Part shown: positions 33,985 to 45,939 of the stretch, one piece after another
Position numbering within the stretch: position 1 is the stretch's first letter
How the letters are laid out: every line of letters starts with the position of its first letter
Assembly (NCBI GenBank): GCA_017562135.1
Contig: QEYB01001628.1
Location: 1-64,000 of the forward strand
Direction of reading: 5' to 3'
DNA from: Dipylidium caninum
Taxonomy: Eukaryota; Platyhelminthes; Cestoda; Cyclophyllidea; Dipylidiidae
Length of the DNA stretch: 64,000 bases
Notes under the pieces: model-generated
The model's database searches: none
Seen by the model: the letters and a program-made list of their open reading frames with translations, nothing else
What the model was told of the DNA's origin: nothing
Made by a program: the position numbers and the translations under genes

Positions 33985-36900
33985 TTCCGTTAGTTAGGCG
34001 GAGCGGACCTTGCAATTGAGCCCTCATGTTCGACAAATGCACGCCTCCCACCCTCCCACTTCAACCCAACTCAGGTCACCTAGAGTGTAATTTTTAACGT
34101 TTGGCTTAAGGGCCTCCAACTGGTGTTATATTGGTTGAGAGTGAGATGGAAAAACATTGCGCGTGGTGTCGTCGGATTTTAGACACACCCTCAGGTAGGT
34201 GTTGAACAATCGCCCGTCACATCCATCATCGCTTCTCAACGAGTGCTTCGCACAACCGCCCTCTGGCCTTGCGACGGAAAAGTGGTTGTGAGATGTACCA
34301 ATTGGAGGACGTCAAACGCTAGACGTTGACCCTTGAGGGCGACCTTACTATTTCAACCACACCCATTTCACCTCGACTCGTCTTGTTTCGTCTCAATTCT
34401 CTCAAGTGCAGGCTACTGATTTTGCCTATGAGTTTCAATTTGCCCTACACGATTTATTTGGTTTACCTGTTGTCCTGCAGCCATTTGAGAGATGAACAAA
34501 TGTTCTTCAAGAAATACTTTCCACCTCAATCGTCACAAACATGGCTAATTGAGGAAAAATACTGCTGCCACTCAGGACGAACTCGTTGCGTTGAAGCTAG
34601 TCAGCCACCAGCGAATCAGTCTCAGCTCTGCACCCATTTCTACACAACCACCTACAAAATGTCACTCGTCGTGGCGATCGTGGAGGAGCGGAAGGCAATC
34701 CATCTGTGCGTGGAATCTTATAGGTGATGGTCTCGGGCTTATCAATTCTGACTTAATCCTCTTGGTGCATGGAAATGCTAGCGCTGTCTCAATTCACAGG
34801 ACGGAACCACTCAGGTCGGCTTAGTTCATTGGAGGGAGGCAAAACATTTGGACAAGTGATGCGTGGGAAGCAGTGAAGCGCCTGCCAACCCTCAAGCAGG
34901 GAGGAATCAGTGGGTGGGTGAATTGCAGTTAGGTGAACTCACAGTAAGCAAAATTCATTCCGTAGGCGAGTTGTAGTCAAGTGGACTCAACAAAAAACTA
35001 TAATAATCTGTTGAGAAGGACGATGCAATTTGACTGACCTCGCAATGTGGAATGCGCTTTCCGCTCTCGCCACTGACGAAGTCTTACACTGCTAGAAGCT
35101 CGTCCGAATGAGACAACCGCCTCATGAAGTGATCCAACGAACTAGAGTCAGTCTACTTCGCATGTTAACCTTTTACGGAGTACGACTGGAAGCATGGGTA
35201 AGTGAAATTGTTGAGCACCACATGGGAGTCAGACAACAACTGGAGTATAAGGACATCGAGGCTTGCTCCTAGGCTCCTCTGACGCCCCTGTGCACATCAC
35301 CAAGAGAGGTGGTTTTTGTCGAGAATTCCTGATTGAAAACACTTTTCGATGTAAACGCGAATGAACGTGACATCTCCTCAGTGATGGTCTCGAACTTATC
35401 AAATCTTCCTTATTCCCCTCACCGTATAGAAATACTCGTCCTATCTTAGTTACTACGGCATCTCCACTGGTGTTCACCTTGCCGAAAGAAATGGTCTGCA
35501 ATGTGCTGCAAGGCTAACTTTTAAGAACACGGATAAACCAACTCTACGGACATGTTAGAACACAAGGAAATCAATGAGGTGGACGGAGTGTAGAGTACGC
35601 AGTTGACACAGGGAAGACTACTTCCAACATCCGACCGTCGGTCGGGCGTTCGAGGAGTAGTGAACGAGTCGATGAATTTCAGTCATCCGGTTGACGAGTT
35701 ACAGTGAACTGTACTTTTACTGGGGCTATACAAATCCCTTGGAAGGACGCGACAAAGTGGTTGACCTTGCAATGTGGAAGATTCTCACTGACCATCATTC
35801 TCCACCACCTCTCGCCACTGACGATATCTCCCAATGCAAACAACCCTCGCTCCAAGGAGTTGTCAAATAACAGCTCGTCAGTATTCATCTCATTTCAGTG
35901 GATTCAACATACCCACTAGAAGCGTGTATGAGTTGACCTTCTGCGCACAAATTAGGCGCCAAAGGGAAAAGACAAGTATATGGTGAGGGTAATTTTTCCC
36001 TCGGAGCAACAGAAAGCCATCACGACATGAACCATGCCGGCTAAACGCCCTCTACTTCTTTTGATTAATCTCTTCCTCAACCACCACATGCAAATTTTAC
36101 GAGCTCCTTTGCAGAAGTCGGGTGGATGACGAGAATTGACAAATTGGGACCATCAGTATTGCCTCACACTGGCCTGTTAAATGGTCGAGTAGGGTGGACG
36201 TATCGTGTAGGTGGCAACCTTTGCCATCCACGAAGACGAAAGCTGATGATATTTAACTGCGATCGAGCAGACAATGTTTTGGTTACACATCACATTTTGC
36301 CAAAGTAAAATGAGGTTGTCCTCGGGCTCTGATTCGTCTCTACGCAATGCGAGATTTAGCGGCTTCATTCACACCTCAGGGTAATGCCCTGCTGCTGAGC
36401 TACTGTCAATTCTTTCCTTTAAGTAACCCACACTTTCTCCTTAAGTCCAGGTTGAATTTGCCCTTCCACCCCACCTCACTTCAACGTAAAGTAAAGTCGG
36501 AAATGAACGATTGTGCGCAGCCTAATATTTACTTGGGTAATGGGTGCTTTCAGCGAGGGACTCTTGTTGCCTTTTCTATTCATCTGAGACTGTGAGCCAT
36601 CGAAATTTGCATCGTTTAGCAGAGAATGTCATGGAATGGCGCAATCCTTCAGTAGCGACGCAAAATAACTTCCACGACGTTACACTCCGGAGATAGGGAC
36701 GATATCGTCTTTCAACACATCATTATCTATCCACTGCTACTCACACACCTTGTCCTACGCCTTCCGCCAAGGACTCCCCCGGTTTTGAATAAACTCAACT
36801 TAGAGACGGAACCCTCACTACGTAGAGGAAACAGCATCCGAGTAAATCTAAGTCCAGAACATGCCCTTAAGTTGGATTGTGTGCTAAACCACGCGACAGA

Positions 36901-37030
36901 CCTTCGCTGGTTCGGGTAGGCACCGGAAACTGAGCTGCTGATACCGAGAGGCTTCAAGGCTTCGCTCATCAAGTGATCACAGGTCATGCGCCAATTCACC
37001 ACTGAGGGTGCTGAAGGTGAATGGGATTCG
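33985..37030 (+). repeat. Dispersed repeat R1, copy C, left part inverted
   Basis: The right part (about 35040-37030) follows copy B in the same orientation: GAACGTGACATCTCCTCAGTGATGGTCTCG at 35365-35394 (B 17353), TTGACCTTGCAATGTGGAAG at 35760, CACACTGGCCTGTTAAATGG at 36166 (B 18000), ATGTCATGGAATGGC at 36628 (B 18475) and CGACAGACCTTCGCTGG at 36894 (B 18778). The left part (33985-about 34730) is inverted relative to copies A and B. Bases 34015-34041 are the exact inverse of 5039-5065, and 34635-34670 is the inverse of 16949-16984 with one change. The copy is thus rearranged or made from two insertions. Confidence 0.75.
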
Positions 37031-37182
37031 GAAATTACCCTCAGATTTTCTTTGACGCGAATACTGTCACCCAATAGTCGGGTTTTGCCGTTCTCTGCTT
37101 TCAATCTGTCTACTTTATCTCCCTCAAGCCACATAAGAGCAGAACTCTTCGAAATACATGTTTCCTTGATACAGGTTTCATT

Positions 37183-37248
37183 TCAGACCAGCTCTTACGA
37201 ACACACAAAGACACACCTTCACACAATATTTCACGAAAGTCAGTAACA
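37183..37248 (+). repeat. Short direct repeat K, first copy
   Basis: CAGACCAGCTCTTACGAAC followed by CACACAAAGACACACC and ACGAAAGTCAGTAACACA. It recurs at 38162-38227 with scattered changes. It lies just past repeat R1-C. Confidence 0.6.
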
Positions 37249-37539
37249 CATGCGTGGTGCCCAGCGGCACCGCACCTCGAGAATTGTCAGCCATCAATGA
37301 TGAGGGCTCGTGCACTTTATGCTCTTCACCATGGCTGACATAATGCATCTTCAATTGGCATTTTTTCATTCTGACTCATAGGCTCCTTTCCTTGTACGCC
37401 CTTATTCATTTAGCTCAAACCTCACCTAAAACGGACTGTGCAAACGATGGCAAAGTATGAATGGTACTAGCCAACTCCGGAAAATGCAACTCGATTACTA
37501 ATGGAAAATCCATGAAAGGGTGCGGGAACACGACCGGGT

Positions 37540-39000
37540 CCCAAATAGGATAACCACTGCTTACCATCCGATTCAAGAATATAAGTCAGCAAAACCCCAC
37601 CCTATATGCTACACAGGCAGTATATTATTTCCTTATAAATGAAATAACAACAACGGGATACCTCTAACGGCCCTGACTTCTTGGTGTAAACACTATGGAA
37701 TACACAATCTATGCATGTAGCCTCAACATGGACCGTAGATAATCTAATAGGCAAATAAAATACTGGGAAATCTGTGCGACAGCAGATGTCAAGAGCACGG
37801 GCGCCGTTCAATATGCTCCATTAAGCCCTCGCATGACAAAGTGGTTCTTTAACTAATTACAAATGTGGTAAAATTTTGGGAAGACTGATGAGCAGGAAGT
37901 AAGAAACAACAAGTGGAAATGCATGGAAAGGTCGCAAATGCAGCACTCACGGTGGGCGATACATACCAACACGGCAATCAAACGGTGATTTCAACGGAAC
38001 CTACAATGCATAATGCAAACTTAAAAAGCAGCCCATGTTATTTGTGACAAAAGTCAAAGTTTTCTCCAATGTTAACTGACTTTGAGTCTAGGTATAGCCA
38101 ATGACGTCGAATAGGGGGTTTATGGTTAAAAACACACAAGCACTTTAGTCTCTATCCTATCAGACCAACTCTTATGAACACACACATACACACCCTCACA
38201 ATAATCCACGAAAGGCATTAACATAAAAGACTTTGAAAAGAAACTGCTTTGTCATCGCAATTTTGCGCTTCTCATCAACAAATTTCTGATTCTAGACCAT
38301 TCTACTCAGTTTTTCGCTAATGGAAGCAGAACTAGATTCGGAAAATTGTCTGCAAATGACGACAAACTGCTCGTTGCAATGTACTTTACGATCTAGTTTC
38401 ACCGCCTTCGCCTATATTCTCTTCGTCTCTGTTCTCTCCTCGCCTCTCTTTACCACTGCTCACATCGCCTCGTGTTTCTTTTATCAAAAAGGGAATGTTG
38501 ATCCGCCTCTTGTACCTATTTTGCTGCGGATTGTCGAGCAACAGCGTGCGAGAGACAATCGAACAACGCATAGGGTTGAGAAGTTGGAGACGGAAATACA
38601 GCACGTGGTGTAAGATACGTGACCTGACAAAAATTGTAAGTATTTGTTCCTACTTTCGTCTTCCCCTCGAGCACACATGCCAGTTTGGTCCCTGTCCTGA
38701 TATTCACAAATCAGAGAAGAGGGGATAGGGAATGAGCACGAAGCAGGTTAATGGCGGCAAAAGGGCAAGCTTAGGGAAAAGAGTCTTTGGTGTGTGTGGA
38801 AGAGCAACTTTAGAGAAATCGGTGCAGAAGTGGCGCTGAGAGGCACTTTCATGGGCGGAGGGAGAGGGGAGGGAAGAGGAAGGGCAGAGATGTGAGAAAC
38901 TCTGGCGGTGAGAGGCTGTATTAAGTTCGCCAATCAAATGGTATTGAGTTATCGGCGGACAACAGATAAAGTCAGTTTTGTGCCCCTTTCACAGTGAGAA
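37540..39000 (+). repeat. Dispersed repeat H, copy H1
   Basis: Aligns in the same orientation with 45.94-47.18 kb. Landmarks: GGTCCCAAATAGG.TAACCA at 37537; AAATAACAACAACGGGATAC at 37641; AATACACAATCTATGCATGTAGCC at 37697; GACGACAAACTGCTCGTTGCAA at 38358; ACATGCCAGTTTGGTCCCTG at 38677 followed by CTGATATTCACAAATCAGAGA; and GGCACTTTCATGGGCGGAG at 38840. About 30 of 35 bases match over the AATACACAATCTA segment. The 3' end is a GGGAGAGGGGAGG purine tract in both copies. No conserved frame. Confidence 0.7.
38162..38227 (+). repeat. Short direct repeat K, second copy
   Basis: CAGACCAACTCTTATGAAC, then CACACACATACACACCC and CACGAAAGGCATTAACATA. It matches 37183-37248 and lies inside H1, so K may be an older insertion or part of a larger element. 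Confidence 0.6.
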
Positions 39001-40650
39001 ACACGGAAATGGTGGGAAAGGTACATAATATTATGTGAGGGTTTTAATGGAGTTGACGTGGGTGTGGATTGTGTGCCTGGAGAAGTCTTGGCGCGGCTGG
39101 GGCCGTGGTGTGCGTGTTCTCTGCAGTAAGTGTGTCACTTTGTGAATAGTTAGTTGCCTATCCTCGTGACTAAGTATTCATCAAAAATGCCTTCCACGAT
39201 AAATTCTCATCCCATCTGCAGGTGGTGCGTAACAGTGCGCGGAGCCGTGGTGTTAGTTAGTTGAAAGGGAAGAACAAGTAGTTTAGGGAGTGGCCTTGTG
39301 CCTCTTGTCGCCTAAGCTAGTTAATCATATGTCACGTTCACTGCGGCCAACCGAGAGCCAATTGAGTCATTTCTTGCTCGCAGGCAGATTTGCCCATTTG
39401 CCCGAACGATTTTTGTGCACCACAGACATGAAGGCGGAATTAATACTTCGGACTAATATGGTTTTATTTGCTGGATAGTGATGGTACGTATGGCGAATTG
39501 CGAACTGATTGCAAGTAACTCATAGTCGGATTCCACATCAAAATATATCCCTTGCAAAAATGATTTTATGTAGGTTGGACAATTTGCCCGGAAAAGCGCA
39601 GAGAGGAGAGGCACCATTGGATGAAGTGTAGGTGTGGCTGAAAGATACTCGGATTAGCTGCATTGCTACATAAACGTGGTCTTTCAGTCGACTTTCACGT
39701 AGGCGTCAGCCAAAAAAATGGATCAGGAAGTAGAGCGTTTTGTCATTTCCAATTTCATTTAATTCATGCTGCAACTGACCGCCGTAAATGCATGATACGT
39801 GCACACGGTCGATGTAAAAGTGTTATGTCTCTTACGTAGAATTTGTGCATATGGTGAATGTCACCCCCGGATTTCTTGCCTGACGGCGTGACTTCGATGG
39901 GAACAGCTTCCCAGTGTGGTAGTATAAAAGGCTGCTGAAACGTTGTTTCGTTTAAGTTTATAGGTCTGAGAGAGAAGGAGATACCGTTGATCCATGTAAC
40001 GCCAATTGATCAAGGTAGTGGCAGTGTGGAAGTGCTGACGACGAAGTTATCTTTAGATATTGATGGCGAGGACAATAAGGAATCGCCAACACGAGGAGAG
40101 CAGTCAAAAGTGGCACTGGGGCAAATTGAAGAAGGTCACAAGTTTGTGGGATAACCGGATTGGAATTAAAAGAATACGATGATGTCCGACGAAAGTGTGT
40201 ATCAAAGGATTGAGAGAATTGGTGATACGTCAAATACTCCTAATAAGGCAACGGGTAGGCGCTAGAAGAGGCAGGGTAATCGGAAGAAGTGAAAAGGTTT
40301 CCTTGTCATCATTACCAACAAACTGATCTATATACACAACTGTTAGTTACTTGGTGGATCAAATATCTGTCAGTGTGTCACTTCGACCTTCCTCAGCCGA
40401 GAAATAACTCTATATTTGTGATTTCTACTTAGGAACAATGATTCCTCATGCACTCGTCCTTCAATGTAAACTCTAATAGGAAAATATTCTTCAAATTTTC
40501 ATTTGACTTAATCCCATGGAAATCGGAATCCCAAATCGGAATTTAGTTGATCAATCAAACTGTCACTCGAGGCGATTGTCTTCGAAAAGCGAGCCCGATG
40601 ACGATGTTCTAGTCACGAATTTTCTTTTCACCGGTTAACAACACTTTTTG
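39000..40650. other. Intergenic, no supported gene
   Basis: No gene, RNA or repeat match recognised. A GTATAAAAGG string at about 39922 is a good TATA-box match but has no linked coding sequence. Confidence 0.4.
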
Positions 40651-40661
40651 GCTATCGGTAG

Positions 40662-40904
40662 ACGTCTCGTCATCAAAAAGCGGAAGATGCTCGCATTTTC
40701 GCCGACAGGCAACTCTTGCAAGTGCAGTGCTCATACGGTGACGCAATCCTGGCCACAAATGCTGCAGTGTGCGGAATAAAAGAGGAGGGACTCGTCGTCC
40801 AGGACATCTTACGCAGTGAATTGATGGAGAAAATTTTGGAAGACTCAATTTTTTCCATACGTTGCGAGCATGAGGCAGTCAAATCCACGCGATATAAGGC
40901 ATGA
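40662..40904 (+). CDS. Candidate terminal exon of unknown gene
   Basis: An 80-codon frame runs from just after an AG (40660-40661, preceded by CTTTTTGGCTATCGGTAG) to a TGA at 40902-40904. An AATAAA signal follows 22 bases later at 40927-40932. The acceptor, frame and poly(A) signal fit a last exon. The encoded piece is mostly charged and aliphatic (for example ARIFADRQLLQVQC and DILRSELMEKILEDS) and would form helices. I do not recognise a family. No upstream exon was found, and the antisense strand is also open, so chance is possible. It is not part of any repeat family seen here; repeat M1 begins about 60 bases downstream. Confidence 0.3.
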   Translation, partial: TSRHQKAEDARIFADRQLLQVQCSYGDAILATNAAVCGIKEEGLVVQDILRSELMEKILEDSIFSIRCEHEAVKSTRYKA

Positions 40905-40926
40905 GGATAGAGGACATAAGACGTCA

Positions 40927-40932
40927 AATAAA
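40927..40932 (+). promoter_or_regulatory. Candidate poly(A) signal
   Basis: AATAAA 22 bases after the stop of the candidate exon at 40662-40904. Such hexamers are common by chance in AT-rich DNA; its value rests on the position. Confidence 0.3.
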
Positions 40933-40964
40933 AACATGGAGGAGGACCGGGCAACGTTAAAGTA

Positions 40965-41260
40965 CCAGTTCATGGCAGTTCCGTTTTAAGCCAACCCAAT
41001 GACAAGGTCATTCATAGCATAGACCAATTGGCGAAGTAAGCATAAGGTCCCGTTCACTCTGCACTTGGGACCGAGTCAAATGGCCTTGAGTTAGAAGGAC
41101 CCCACTCGCCCAAATTCAAATTTCTCCTACGCAACTCCAAACTCGACGTTGCGACTCCATTTAAACAACCCATGCGTAGCTCCGCTCTTCGCCACTTTCC
41201 ACTCCCCAACATATTTTGGAAGTCCCCAATGCACCATTGTGGCAGTTTGATTAGAAATCA
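40965..41260 (+). repeat. Dispersed repeat M, copy M1
   Basis: Inverted match to 47.83-48.15 kb. The 27 bases at 41054-41080 are the exact inverse of 48014-48040 (core CACTTGGGACCGAGTC). AGGTCATTCATAGCATA at about 41006 and GACGTTGCGACT...TTTAA at about 41150, CAATGCACCATT at 41230 also match in order. Apart from the perfect block the copies are diverged. Confidence 0.75.
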
Positions 41261-42890
41261 TTCCAATTCACCCACGTTCCTTCTTCTACATCTGGTTTTC
41301 TCCGGCGTGGGCACAAATTCGACGATATGATTGCCTCAAACCCCCACCACGTGGCGCGGTCAGATGCTGCTTTCGCTTGTTTCAACGTACAGAAACTCAC
41401 TGTGCAAACTTAACATGTTCTTTCACCTGAAGGCTTGCAAACAGAACGTAGAGCGGGAGGAACCGTTTCGCCACATTCGTCTTCGGTATAATGTGGCGCC
41501 ATTGTCAGGGACTTGGGAAATAAACGCTGTCTTCGAAAGATGACGCAAGTGGACGGGAGGTAGACGATTGGACTATTCTCGCTAAGTAGCCTCTACCACT
41601 GGTCTTTTGCTTGGCCTTACCTCATGCAATTGTGCCATTTCTATTGCAGAAAAGAGTCACTCATCCAGGCGAGTGGGCTTTTCTCCAGCGCCGGGATCAG
41701 CTACCGTTGTCTGTGGCGTGAAGAAAGTTGGCAAAAGTCTAGTGTTCATGCCACCTATCGAGTTCCGCGGCTGCATTTAAGGAGCGTAAACCATGCTTTT
41801 CATGACAATGAAAAAAGTGGTTAGTCTTTATTTTCGCTAACTTCAAGCAGTCTACCACCAGGCGCTAACCTCGTCATCCTCGCGCATTTCTCTGGGCCAT
41901 TTGGGCCCTTCAACTTGCCTCCTGCTTTGTTTGTGAGCGCAGTCAGAAACTTGTTTCGTTGTGGGTGAAGGCGATTGCGCAGACTGAGAGACCACTTAAG
42001 GAGCCTTCTAGTCAACGCATTACGAGTCACCGGCCGCCGCCGCCTCTCGCGCTGTGGATGAAGTAAATGAGGAAGACGACGTAGTGAAGAAAGGTGTCGA
42101 ATAAGCAGTGGAGGGGGAAGTTGAAGTTGAAGCTGAAGTTGAAGATGAGTCGCTGACACAACTGGAAAATGAGAGCGGAATGGCCACGCAGACTGGAACG
42201 GAAAGTGTGACCGAGTCAGTGTCAATTGTGTTTGACAGGGTTCGAGACAGACGGGGACGAGTGGAGGGCTGAAGCGCAAGAGGAGGTGGAAATAGTGGTG
42301 GGAACAAAACTGGAAACGGAATTGGAAATGAAGGCGGTGGGAGGGTGGAAAGAAGAGGTGGAGGCAGAAGTAGAAGTGGAGGTGGAAAGAGACATGGAAG
42401 CAAAGGCGGAAGAGAGGACGAGTGCGAGGACAGGGAGGGGGAGAACGAGGGAGAGAGGGAGAGAGGAAGAAGAGATATAATGTGAAACAGAAACGGATAT
42501 TGAATTCACGTAGTCAAGAGAAACAGACGCAGAAGGAGGGGGCGAATTACGATTAGGGCATTGCGATGGTAAGACAATTCTAAGTAAGAGGACCCTGAGT
42601 CGGCAGAAGAGCCACTCAAGCTCATCTGCGGGTGTTCACTTCGTTTTCCGTTCAGCGTAGTCCCTAATAGTTTCTTTTAAGGGTTCGCGAATGCATTACA
42701 GGTGTTGACGAACCTGTACAGAAACAACAGTCATCTCCACCAGGTGGGCCAATTCGTCGGCTTTGGTGAAAGAAATGCAAGTGGTGAAAAGCAGCTAGGA
42801 AATCATGGAACCAAAGCTACTCCCTAGCAGTTCGAGGGAAGAAGTTGGGGCACTCGCGGCGCCTTCGTGGTCGGATTTGAGAGAAGCCCC
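41260..42890. other. Intergenic with purine-rich tract
   Basis: No supported gene. Bases 42117-42478 are low-complexity plus-strand DNA built of GAAGTTGAAG, GGAAATG and GTGGAAG-type units. It produces long glutamate-rich frames on the plus strand and serine/threonine-rich frames on the minus strand (42020-42403, 42222-42509); I read none of them as a gene. Confidence 0.45.
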
Positions 42891-43110
42891 GTTGCGGTTC
42901 CTGAAGTAGGCCCAACAGTGGGTTAGCTTCTTTCGACTGCGACTCATGTTGTTCAGACGAGCAGGCACTCGCGAGTGCAGAGAGCGGAGACCAGTCGTCA
43001 ACTTTACGTAGTCCAGTTGCCTAACAGCTCACCGGTCAACTGTGGTTGCCCGTCAGGTGATGAGTTCTATTCACTGCTGACATTTTTGACCCCTTTTACA
43101 CACTGAGAAA
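42890..43110 (+). repeat. Dispersed repeat J, copy J2
   Basis: Matches J1: TAGGCCCAACAGTGGGTTAG at 42908, TTTCGACTG, TTCAGACGAGCAGGCACTCG at 42953, GTGCAGAGAGCGGAGACCAG, GTCCAGTTGCCTAACAGCTC and CCGGTCAACTGTGG, all in the order seen at 12100-12250. Indels prevent a common frame. Confidence 0.6.
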
Positions 43111-45005
43111 GTTCAAATGAAGCCTCTTATTCTCGACCGAATTTCGTGCACACGTCTGATTTGACTGCCCATTGCTGCGTGAAGACTGGGCGAAGGTGGA
43201 ATTCTAGTGTCAGCGAAGACAATGATGCAGACTGGTGAGGAGTGAGCAGACGTAGAAACAGCTAATCACACTCATCGCGGCAAATGTGCGTTTTTTGGAG
43301 AATGTCACGATGCAACTACCACACCTAAACTTAGTGGACTCGCTGCTTCTCCTGCCATCCCTCATGCGACAACGGCCAAACCTACCCGAGACCGTTGCCT
43401 TCAGCTATGCACAACTTCGTGGAGTTTTCCAATGCTCATTCCACTTGAAGATCTTTGCATTCACACTAACGTTTTCTACACTAAAAAGTCTCCTTCCACT
43501 CAAATAGGGTTCTCTCGCATTTCTCCACCTCTATCCTCATCAGCCTCTTAACTTGCTGGCGATGGATGAGACTCTGAATAGTCCACCGTCGCCGTGGCAA
43601 TCCCGACGGGATTCAGCCAAAAAAAAAGAGGAGAGAACAGGCATTATTTCATAGGCCATCGCTGGCCATAACTTTCGGCTGGTAGAGTGTGAAAGACGTT
43701 AGGTCGCTCAGATGAGGTAGGGCAAAGAATGCGAGCCAAAGAGCGATATTTGGTGTGCCGAGCCTCTTTGAAACGTTCGAGGCAGATTAAGGATTTGCTC
43801 ATCGCAAGATCACGCTATTGCATCTGTATACATGTGGCCAGAAGTCGTAAACCATCCAGCAAGATTCTCCTTCATAACAGCAGGCATTGGCTCACCTTCT
43901 CTTCAGAGCCGAGGAACATCTCCAGATTACGCCTCCCACATGCTCCCCTCCATCATCACCCCCGCGCACCTCGCCGAGAATATAATATTTAGGTTCACTA
44001 CATTTGTCACCTCAGTGGCACAAAGTATGAGGTAGGGATAATCCACCCCTCTTTTCTCCACAACACATGTTTCAACACCGCCTGCAGTGCCCTTCCTTGG
44101 CATTCCCAACAGTTCATCTTCAGTTCTACATTCCCTGGAATTTTCGGTCACCTGCCTCTCCATTAACGACGTCCTCTACGAAAAAGGAAGATTCCGTGGA
44201 GAGGGTCATTGCGCCAGGCGTTTGTGACGGATCTCCAGTCGGAAGACATTGGACAAGAACGGCACCATCTCGTTTAAGGCGATTTATTATATCCTTGCTT
44301 TGGCGACGTATATTGTATGCCCAGCCCAACACTCCAATAAGTTCCCCCCCGCATTTTCACAAATCACCCACTCTCGCAATATTCGCACCCACTTCATTTG
44401 CTATGGAGGCATAAATTGCAGACGTCTTGTTGCCTGCTATGTTTAGCGACAAGCTGAGCTTGAAAGGATATCCTCAGGAGATGCGCTTCATGCCATACTC
44501 AATGGTGGGATGCTCAATACTTCAATCAGCCGTCTAATTTAATGGAGTGGTCAATCACCGCGCCTCGCGGTTACATATCTTCGAGTTCAGTCACGTTGAC
44601 CGCTCATCACTCGATGGCAGAAATTTGAGCCACCAGTAAGAGGGCCACAAGGTTTCAGCATCGAAGTTCCAGTCTAACGAGTGCATGCGTATACGACTTC
44701 CACCTCAGTGTTAGCGCTAAATTTCCCATTGAGGAGGAAGGGCGGGGCAAAGTGAACCGCGTCCAGCGTTGGAGATTTGTAAGTCTACAGTGGCCTAGCC
44801 ATTTTCACGTGTATGAGCGGAATCGTCGATTCCTTCCAAGTATCCACTTAAACACACTCCCAACGAAACACTACACTGCCGTGTGCTGTTCAGCCCAAAC
44901 CTTCGACGTCGACAAAGTGATGTGCTCAAAGAACGTGTCTTATATTTTTATCATGTTTGAGGCAGAATGAAATGCACAATTTCATTCAGAATAACGTGAA
45001 GCCCT
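43110..45005. other. Intergenic, weak exon candidate near 43.8-44.0 kb
   Basis: No supported gene. The best coding-like piece is 43832-44030 (+), which runs from an acceptor-like GTGGCCAG to a donor-like GAGGTAGGG. It reads smoothly (for example FSFITAGIGSP and SIITPAHLAENIIF), but the antisense strand is open too and no family is recognised. Confidence 0.3.
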
Positions 45006-45009
45006 TGAT

Positions 45010-45665
45010 AAATGCAAAATTGAAGTTCTCAATGCTGTTCCAAGCGGCTAATGCTGGTCGTCTCACTGCGACGTGTCTAGGGTCTGAGAGAGAGCAGATA
45101 GAAAACTTCGAGATGAAGGAGAAATGGGGACGTTGTTGGACGAAAAATAAGTTAATGTTCCCGACAAGACCGAAGAACAGGGATAAAACGCACTGAATTA
45201 GGACCAACACTAAGAAACGTCGCATGTTAACTCCTCCAGGTGTCGCCAATCTCTCGAGAAATTTCTATTGTTCAAGAGGACAGGAATCGGACAATGAGCG
45301 AAGAGCTTCAAGCGCATCACAGCCCGAAGATTATTTACATTCAGCCTCAGAGTAAGGTCGCACGCCCAAAATTACTTGATTGCTGTGCCATACCTGTTCG
45401 CATGGAACTGTACACGAGCTGGCCATCTGAAATGCTCCCTGGAGAGTGCGCAGAGCAGGTCGAACAAGCCACACAGCTTTACAGCTTCACTAGCAGGGGA
45501 CACGTCTATCGTCACTGAATATGGCTTATCTCTTACTGGCTCTAAGGAAGTGGAGAGGAAAGTGCTTCGGCTGCTGGAGCCCATGGAACAGGAGGCGAGG
45601 TAGATCAAAAACCGACAGTGGATCACGAAAGTAGGCGTCAAGACACCGAAGAGGACGATGTGGGA
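45010..45665 (-). repeat. Dispersed repeat E, copy E2
   Basis: Inverted relative to E1. On the plus strand CGGCTAATGCTGGTCGTCTCA (45047) corresponds to the inverse of 15434-15454. ACATTAACTTATTTTTCG is the counterpart of GGGAACATTAATTCCC. GGCTGCTGGAGCCCATGGAAC (45568) matches the inverse of 14912-14930, and GTCAAGACACCGAAGAGG near 45636 the inverse of 14840-14865. The copy also aligns with E3 in the same orientation through GAATTAGGACCAACACTAA (45195). Confidence 0.75.
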
Positions 45666-45939
45666 GGAGATGAGATTACAAGCTGCTCGGGGCGCCCTAC
45701 GCGTATACGCGCGTAATGCGAAGCGAAAATTATGCCGAGAATGCTGTAGACTCCCGTACATGTTGGTGGTGTGAAGCAGGCGGAAGTGACGAAATGAAGA
45801 TGTTCTTCGAGTGTGAAGCGATGCTGGGCGAAGTGGTGCTGGCAGTCAAAGAATAGAGATATGAAGGAGGACACAAGTGAGTGTTTAACGGTGGCAGCCC
45901 ACCGAACAAAGAACCCCAATCACCAACGGAGAATCCGAA

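Noticed and set aside
42020..42509. Glutamate-rich (+) and serine/threonine-rich (-) frames
   Set aside because: Both come from one purine-rich low-complexity tract; nothing indicates translation.
43832..44033. Candidate internal exon with acceptor- and donor-like borders
   Set aside because: Reads smoothly, but the antisense strand is equally open and no neighbouring exon or homology supports it.
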